Shown: positions 59,223 through 64,000 of the stretch, one piece after another | How the letters are laid out: each line of letters opens with the position of its first letter | Numbering within the stretch: position 1 is the first letter of the stretch | NCBI GenBank assembly: GCA_009917455.1 | Contig: QZDS01000005.1 | Coordinates: 175,084-239,083 of the forward strand | Length of the DNA stretch: 64,000 bases | From: a bacterium 1xD8-48 | GTDB taxonomy: Bacteria > Bacillota > Clostridia > Lachnospirales > Lachnospiraceae | Direction of reading: 5' to 3' | The notes under the pieces: generated by a model | Told to the model about the DNA's origin: nothing | The model's database searches: none | Seen by the model: the letters and a program-made list of their open reading frames with translations, nothing else | Position numbers and translations under genes: made by a program

Positions 59223-60734
59223 ATGGTCAGAGAGGTTATGAAATATTCTATTCGGAGGCAGTTTGCCTTTGTCTTCGGCCTGCTGATGGCCGGAACGATT
59301 TTGCTGTGCTGGTTTATAAACAACACTTTTTTAGAGAAGTATTATCTGAATAATAAAAAGAAGGCGATGCTCAGCGCCTATGATATCATAAATGAAGCGT
59401 CAAATGAGGGAACCATTAATGCGGAGGATTTTGATATTGAGTTTCAGCAAATCTGCGGAAAAAACAATATCAATATTATTGTTTTGGATACTCAGACAAG
59501 AACCATTAAGACGTCCGTAAATGACTATGAAGTGCTCAGCAGACAGCTTCTGGACTATCTGTTTAAAAAAAATGAAGCACAGTATGACAGAGTCCTGGCG
59601 AAAGAAGAAAATTACGAGATGTATATTGAGCTGGATATGAGGACCCGGTTTGAGTATGTGGACATGTGGGGCGTTCTGGATAACGGAAATTTATTTTTGT
59701 TTCGAAGTCCTCTGGAAAGCATAAGGGAGAGCGTGGCGCTTGCCAATCGATTTCTTGCCTATGTGGGAACGGGTGCAGCGATATTTTCCGCACTGATTAT
59801 CCTTCTGGTTTCCCGCAAAATAACAGAGCCGATTATGGAGCTTACCCGGATTTCGGAGCGTATGAAGCATCTGGACTTTGACGCCAAATATATGGGAAAC
59901 AGCAGGACGGAAATTTCACTTTTAGGACAGAATATCAATGAACTTTCAGAGGCGCTGGAGTCAACGATATCTGAACTCAAAAGCGCTAATAATGAATTAA
60001 AAAGAGATATTGAAAGAAAAAATGAAGTGGATGAGATGCGAAAGGATTTTCTGTCCAATGTGTCTCACGAACTGAAAACTCCCATCGCATTAATTCAGGG
60101 CTATGCGGAGGGGCTGAAAGAAGGGATCAACGATGATGCTGAGAGCCGGGAATTCTACTGTGAAGTCATTATGGATGAAGCATCCAAAATGAATCATATG
60201 GTAAAGAAGCTTCTGACCTTAAATCAGCTCGAATTCGGGAATAATGCGGTTGCTATGGAAAGATTTGACATTATGGCGCTGATTCGCAATTATCTGCAGT
60301 CTGCGGCGATTTTGTGCAGGCAAAAGGAAATTAAAGTGCAGATGGAGGAGTATCCTCCGACTTATGTCTGGGCTGACGAGTTTATGATAGAAGAGGTTTT
60401 TGGCAATTATTTCAGCAATGCAATAAATCATGTTGCGGGAAACCGGGTAATTGATGTAAAATTAACTCTGAGGGATGGCAATGTCAGAGTCTCGGTTTTT
60501 AATACAGGCAATCCCATACCGGATGAAAGCATCCCCCATATCTGGGAAAAATTTTATAAGGTTGATAAAGCCAGAACAAGGCAGTATGGAGGAAGCGGAG
60601 TAGGCCTTTCTATTGTGAAGGCAACTATGGAGGCTATGAATCAGGCATATGGAGTCGTCAATTATGATAACGGTGTGGAATTTTGGTTTGAATTGGAAAA
60701 TGTAAAAAATGAGCGGATGGAATCAGGAAAATAA
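59223..60734 (+). CDS. Sensor histidine kinase
   Basis: 503 residues. Two membrane helices (about 14-33 and 177-197) enclose an extracellular sensor of about 140 residues. HAMP linker (about 197-250), then HisKA with SHELKTPIALIQGYAEGLKE (phospho-accepting His282), and the ATPase domain: N-box VFGNYFSNAINHV near 392, FNTGNPIPDE, GGSGVGLSIVKATMEAM. Partner of the preceding regulator. ATG 59223 sits directly behind GGAGGT with very short spacing; ATG 59238 is an alternative. The end overlaps the next gene by 26 bases. Confidence 0.94.
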   Translation: MVREVMKYSIRRQFAFVFGLLMAGTILLCWFINNTFLEKYYLNNKKKAMLSAYDIINEASNEGTINAEDFDIEFQQICGKNNINIIVLDTQTRTIKTSVNDYEVLSRQLLDYLFKKNEAQYDRVLAKEENYEMYIELDMRTRFEYVDMWGVLDNGNLFLFRSPLESIRESVALANRFLAYVGTGAAIFSALIILLVSRKITEPIMELTRISERMKHLDFDAKYMGNSRTEISLLGQNINELSEALESTISELKSANNELKRDIERKNEVDEMRKDFLSNVSHELKTPIALIQGYAEGLKEGINDDAESREFYCEVIMDEASKMNHMVKKLLTLNQLEFGNNAVAMERFDIMALIRNYLQSAAILCRQKEIKVQMEEYPPTYVWADEFMIEEVFGNYFSNAINHVAGNRVIDVKLTLRDGNVRVSVFNTGNPIPDESIPHIWEKFYKVDKARTRQYGGSGVGLSIVKATMEAMNQAYGVVNYDNGVEFWFELENVKNERMESGK

Positions 60735-62934
60735 TCAAAATATAAATAATCTGGACCGGGCAAGGATGCTCCGCCAGGAAGCCATGTTTTTGGAGCAGAA
60801 GGAAAGAGTCAGGTCAAGGCTTGTATATCTGATGAGCATATCCGAGGATGAATACTACAATAAGTATTTAGAGCAGATGAAAAAGGATTTGGAGAGCGGA
60901 AAAGCTTCGCCGGCACAGGTGGAGCAGGAAGCACAGAGAAGCTATAACAGATACAGGCAGAAAATGGCGCAGGCAAAAAGCGCGGCGACCATCCCGACGG
61001 CAGCCATAATCAGCCAGCCGGGTGTCCTTGCGCGTAAAGACAGGGAGGCGTTCCGTCAACGGGATACTACCGTCGCCGGACAGCCGGTTATTCCGGAAAA
61101 TACGAAGATATCTTCAGCATCCCCGGGCTCTTTGAGGGAAAGTGGGCCACAGAAGAATACGATAGAGTTTAAAATCGGGATGCATGTTTTCAGTATTATC
61201 GGTGCGATATTTGTATTGGCTGCTTTTGCAATCACGGGTTTTTATTTCTGGGGCGGAATAGGGACAATGGCAGTGACGATGCTGATTGCGTTGGGCATTA
61301 TATTTGTAAGCAGAAAGAAGGAGTCCGCGGTACTGCGGATTATCAGTCTGGCGAGCTGTTACGTCTGTTTTTTCTCCATGCGGGAATTCGGGACGGAGTT
61401 AAATTTCCTGGTAATTGCCGGAATGCTGTTTGTTGTCAACGGAATCAGTTTATTTTTTCAAAATAAGAAAAACCGGAATTTTATCAATGTGATGCACATA
61501 TTGATTCTGGTGCTTGGCACGTCAATGTTTACCGGAATTGCGCTGTCGGAGGAAATCCATTCGCTTTATCTTATTTTTTATGTCATTACTTCTTTTCTGC
61601 TGGTTAATATACTCAGCCTGAGGGAGTGTGCGGGTAAGGCGGAGTCTGTTTTTCCGGCATGCTGTATCGGGAATGCGGTTTTTCTTATTCAGCTCTTTTT
61701 CATCGAGTATTTCAGCCCGGAAGTGTCGGCGCCGGATACGGCTTTGTTCCTGCATCTGACTGTAGGGTCGCTGATACTTGTATTGTGTCTGGTTACATTT
61801 TTGCTATGGGAAAAATCAGACGGTAAAAGATGGGTGCAGTTGTATTATGCGACTGCCACGGTGCTTTTGTCCGGTTCGTTTTCTGAATATCCGTTGGAAA
61901 TCCTCCTGTCGGGACTGGGAGCTTTCCTTGTTGTCAGGCTGGCTTCTTCCTATAAGGAAAATATTGTGCTTGACTGCCTTGTAACCATATGGGCGGGGGT
62001 TCTCGGACTGCGGCTTGCGGGAGGATGGCATTGCTGGGTGCTGGCTGCCGCGTTGGTTTTGTCGGCGGTACGGATACGATATATGCATATTTATCATGAA
62101 CTGGTGACTACCTTAAGCCTTTTGGCGATATGGACTGCCGGATATGAGAAGTACCTGCGAACCAGGTTTGGACTGGATAACGGCTGGTATTATCTGGTGA
62201 GCGCCGGAATTTTATTACTACTATTTTTATTATTCAACCATTTGCCCTGGACGGGCCGGAAAGAGCAGCTCGGCTACAATATTATAAATGTGATAATTAT
62301 GACGTATTATTATCTCGGCGTCTGGTTTTGCAAAAGCAGTATATTCAGTTCTGTCATGATGGCGCTTGGAGCCGTGTCGATTCTTGTGATATTCCGTGCC
62401 AGGTATAGGATGGGGATTCGTGGGAAATATCTGGTTCTGGCCGGATTTTTAACATGGTTTTCCCTGACGGGGCATTATGAATCGCCTGTGATTATAAGTA
62501 TTTTTCTGATGGTGATTGCCCTGGGCTGTGTGGGAATCGGTTTTAAAATCCGCAGCAGGGTGGAACGGATATGCGGGCTGACGATGGCGGCTTTTGTTTG
62601 CCTTAAGCTTGTGCTGTATGATTTCAGAGAAGTGGAAATCATGTACAGAGTGCTGGTATTTCTGGTGGTAGGTATTATAGCGCTGCTGATTTCTTTTATA
62701 TATGTCCGGCTGGAAAAAAGCACGGAGCGTCAGAAGGAAGAGGCGGCCGGCTTTGGCCTGCCGGATTCCGGGGGAACTTTGTTTTCTGCGGAAACGGAGA
62801 CTTTCACAGAAGCAGAGGAATTGGCAGAACCCGATGCTTTTCAGGAACCGGGGAAGTCAGAGGAACGTGATGCCTTTGAAGAACCGGGCGGCGTAAAGCA
62901 GGGGCAGGCGGCAGATGAAGATAAGGAAAAATAA
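60709..62934 (+). CDS. Large polytopic membrane protein of unknown function
   Basis: 741 residues. A soluble, coiled-coil-rich N-terminus (about 1-155, with QEAMFLEQKERVRSRLVYLM and Gln/Arg-rich helices) precedes roughly 16-18 hydrophobic helices up to about 660, then an acidic Glu/Pro tail with GKSEERDAFEEPGG. The plan resembles DUF2157/DUF2339-type proteins, but I cannot fix a family. The ATG lies 26 bases inside the kinase gene, so translation is coupled and the protein may serve or be controlled by the two-component system. ATG 60709 lacks a strong ribosome site, consistent with coupling. Confidence 0.7.
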   Translation: MSGWNQENNQNINNLDRARMLRQEAMFLEQKERVRSRLVYLMSISEDEYYNKYLEQMKKDLESGKASPAQVEQEAQRSYNRYRQKMAQAKSAATIPTAAIISQPGVLARKDREAFRQRDTTVAGQPVIPENTKISSASPGSLRESGPQKNTIEFKIGMHVFSIIGAIFVLAAFAITGFYFWGGIGTMAVTMLIALGIIFVSRKKESAVLRIISLASCYVCFFSMREFGTELNFLVIAGMLFVVNGISLFFQNKKNRNFINVMHILILVLGTSMFTGIALSEEIHSLYLIFYVITSFLLVNILSLRECAGKAESVFPACCIGNAVFLIQLFFIEYFSPEVSAPDTALFLHLTVGSLILVLCLVTFLLWEKSDGKRWVQLYYATATVLLSGSFSEYPLEILLSGLGAFLVVRLASSYKENIVLDCLVTIWAGVLGLRLAGGWHCWVLAAALVLSAVRIRYMHIYHELVTTLSLLAIWTAGYEKYLRTRFGLDNGWYYLVSAGILLLLFLLFNHLPWTGRKEQLGYNIINVIIMTYYYLGVWFCKSSIFSSVMMALGAVSILVIFRARYRMGIRGKYLVLAGFLTWFSLTGHYESPVIISIFLMVIALGCVGIGFKIRSRVERICGLTMAAFVCLKLVLYDFREVEIMYRVLVFLVVGIIALLISFIYVRLEKSTERQKEEAAGFGLPDSGGTLFSAETETFTEAEELAEPDAFQEPGKSEERDAFEEPGGVKQGQAADEDKEK

Positions 62935-62966
62935 TTTATAAAATTTATGAAAGGCATGGGACGGAA

Positions 62967-63710
62967 ATGAAAAAAAATTTGACAGGCGGAATCGCGGCAG
63001 TTTTAGCGGTGGCATTTATGACGGGCTGCGGGAATACCATACCGGAGATGACCGAAGCAGAGCAGGAACTGGTGGTGGAATATGCGGCAAATACTTTGCT
63101 TAAGTATGATAAGTATTATGAAAGAAAATTGATTGAACTTACTTTGGAGCAGGAACTGGCTGAGGACACGGCTGTGCCTGCAGCTGAGGATACAGTCGGG
63201 GAAATAGAGGATAAGCCCGAGAAGGAATCTGCCTTAAAGCCGGATTCCGAAGTGACAGTTATTGACAATACCGGCGAAGCCGTGAGCCAGAATATTTCTG
63301 TACATAAATTTCTGGGACTGGACTCGGTGGAAATCACCTATGCCGGAAACGAGGTATGTGACACTTATCCCGAACAGGGAGAAGAGTTGTTTTTTATTAT
63401 GAATGCAACGGAAGGAAATAAACTTCTGGTTCTGAATTTTCAGGTTAAGAATGTATCCGGGGCGGAGACGGAGCTTGATATTGCAAAAAGCGACACCAGA
63501 TTTAAAATTGTGGTGGATGGAAAGCAGACGAATGCGCTTACCACCATGCTGTTAAACGATTTGGCATATTATAAGGGGACGTTGGCGCCAGACGAAGAAA
63601 CGGAGCTGGTTCTGGTCTGTGAAGTACCGGAAGCAGAATCAGGAAAAATTTCATCTATAGAGCTTATGATGAAAAATGTAGAAAATACTGCTACAATTTC
63701 ATTAGATTAA
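62967..63710 (+). CDS. Lipoprotein with DUF4352-like immunoglobulin-fold domain
   Basis: 247 residues. Signal peptide with lipobox MTGC (Cys21). An acidic Glu/Pro linker (about 45-95) follows, then a beta-rich C-terminal domain (about 120-247): GEELFFIMNATEGNKLLVLN, FQVKNVSG, RFKIVVDGKQTNALTTML. The strand pattern resembles DUF4352-type extracellular domains. Last gene of the cluster, 32 bases after the polytopic protein, followed by a terminator. Likely an outer-surface partner of that protein; function unknown. Confidence 0.75.
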   Translation: MKKNLTGGIAAVLAVAFMTGCGNTIPEMTEAEQELVVEYAANTLLKYDKYYERKLIELTLEQELAEDTAVPAAEDTVGEIEDKPEKESALKPDSEVTVIDNTGEAVSQNISVHKFLGLDSVEITYAGNEVCDTYPEQGEELFFIMNATEGNKLLVLNFQVKNVSGAETELDIAKSDTRFKIVVDGKQTNALTTMLLNDLAYYKGTLAPDEETELVLVCEVPEAESGKISSIELMMKNVENTATISLD

Positions 63711-63732
63711 AGTGCTAAAATGTTTTAGTGAG

Positions 63733-63775
63733 ACCGGAGAGGCTTATTTTACAGGCTTTTCCGGTATTTTAAAAG
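63733..63775 (+). terminator. Terminator after the lipoprotein gene
   Basis: ACCGGAGAGG (63733-63742) pairs with CTTTTCCGGT (63756-63765), including two G-U pairs, followed by ATTTTAAAA. Moderate strength. Confidence 0.55.
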
Positions 63776-63812
63776 TGTTTGGAAAATTTCTACAATTTTT
63801 TTAAATTTAGTG

Positions 63813-63841
63813 TTGACATTATGAGATTGGCATGATATAGT
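63813..63841 (+). promoter_or_regulatory. Very strong promoter, probably of a ribosomal RNA operon
   Basis: Perfect TTGACA (63813-63818), 17 bases, TATAGT (63836-63841) with extended -10 TGA, preceded by an AT-rich UP-like stretch (TTTCTACAATTTTTTTAAAT). No coding frame follows. Confidence 0.75.
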
Positions 63842-63843
63842 AA

Positions 63844-64000
63844 TCTTCGTTGCCGGGGATAACAGGCAACGGAAGATGAAACAGGCACCTTGACAACAAA
63901 ACAGCAATGCGACCCTGAAAATTCAAAAAGAAGAGAGAATTATTCAGAGAAAAGCGAAGAGAATACGAACCAAAAAGCAAAGAAAGCAACAGTGAACACG
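63844..64000 (+). other. Untranslated leader at window end (rRNA-operon leader inferred)
   Basis: TCTTCGTTGCC (63844-63854) pairs with GGCAACGGAAGA across a bulge, forming a stable hairpin. The rest is A-rich and lacks an open frame. The text GCACCTTGACAACAAAACAG resembles sequences found in clostridial rRNA leaders and spacers. I see no 16S sequence before the edge, so the rRNA call is inference. Confidence 0.45.

Overview
The window looks like chromosome from a Gram-positive, gut-type Clostridia, most probably Lachnospiraceae. The grounds are the YqzL-Era-RecO and ScpA-ScpB neighbourhoods, a single-chain (alpha2) glycyl-tRNA synthetase, a T-box in front of pheST, a sodium-pump decarboxylase operon, a 1,411-residue double activase of the 2-hydroxyacyl-CoA dehydratase type, and DUF4317 and DUF4349 proteins. 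Lipobox lipoproteins and strong AGGAGG-type ribosome sites fit. The family assignment is inference. No 16S sequence is inside the window.

Layout. 1-5.3 kb (minus strand): a DUF4317 protein cut by the window edge and the double activase, sharing one promoter. 5.6-19.3 kb (plus): a rhomboid-like membrane protein without catalytic residues, a sigma-like protein lacking the -35-reading domain, an M16C peptidase, a DUF4349 lipoprotein, era-yqzL-recO, a lipoprotein, glyS, alaS and rpsU. 19.4-27.7 kb: envelope genes (a CmpB-type membrane protein and two D-Ala-D-Ala carboxypeptidases), a metallophosphoesterase, deoC-scpA-scpB and asnS. 27.8-33.4 kb: a sodium-translocating decarboxylase operon with one membrane pump (beta and gamma subunits), one biotin carrier and two different carboxyltransferase subunits, behind a structured leader. 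An NYN/OST-HTH gene follows.

34.4-43.5 kb is an accessory island. It is clearly more AT-rich than its surroundings and is bounded by gene scraps on the left and by IS110- and IS630-type transposase remnants on the right. It carries three tightly packed genes. The first is a 2,053-residue protein that appears to combine two GHKL (histidine-kinase-type) ATPase folds with two phosphoribosyltransferase-like domains. The second is a stand-alone receiver domain with all phosphorylation residues. The third is a DUF2971-like protein. I read this as a candidate signalling or anti-phage system built like a two-component relay, and it is the most interesting item in the window.

43.6-57.7 kb returns to chromosome: a bifunctional fucokinase/GDP-fucose pyrophosphorylase, a nicotinamidase-like hydrolase with nicotinate phosphoribosyltransferase (NAD salvage), a DUF4091/GH123-like glycosidase, the T-box and pheS-pheT, an M18 aminopeptidase, queA and tmRNA. 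Two families of intergenic hairpin repeats lie here, one between the T-box and pheS, the other after pheT and after tmRNA. 57.8-63.7 kb: a membrane protein, an OmpR-type response regulator with its histidine kinase, an overlapping polytopic membrane protein and a lipoprotein. The window ends in a near-consensus extended -10 promoter and a hairpin leader, as expected just upstream of a ribosomal RNA operon.

All family calls come from reading motifs by eye. Promoters and terminators are sequence predictions.
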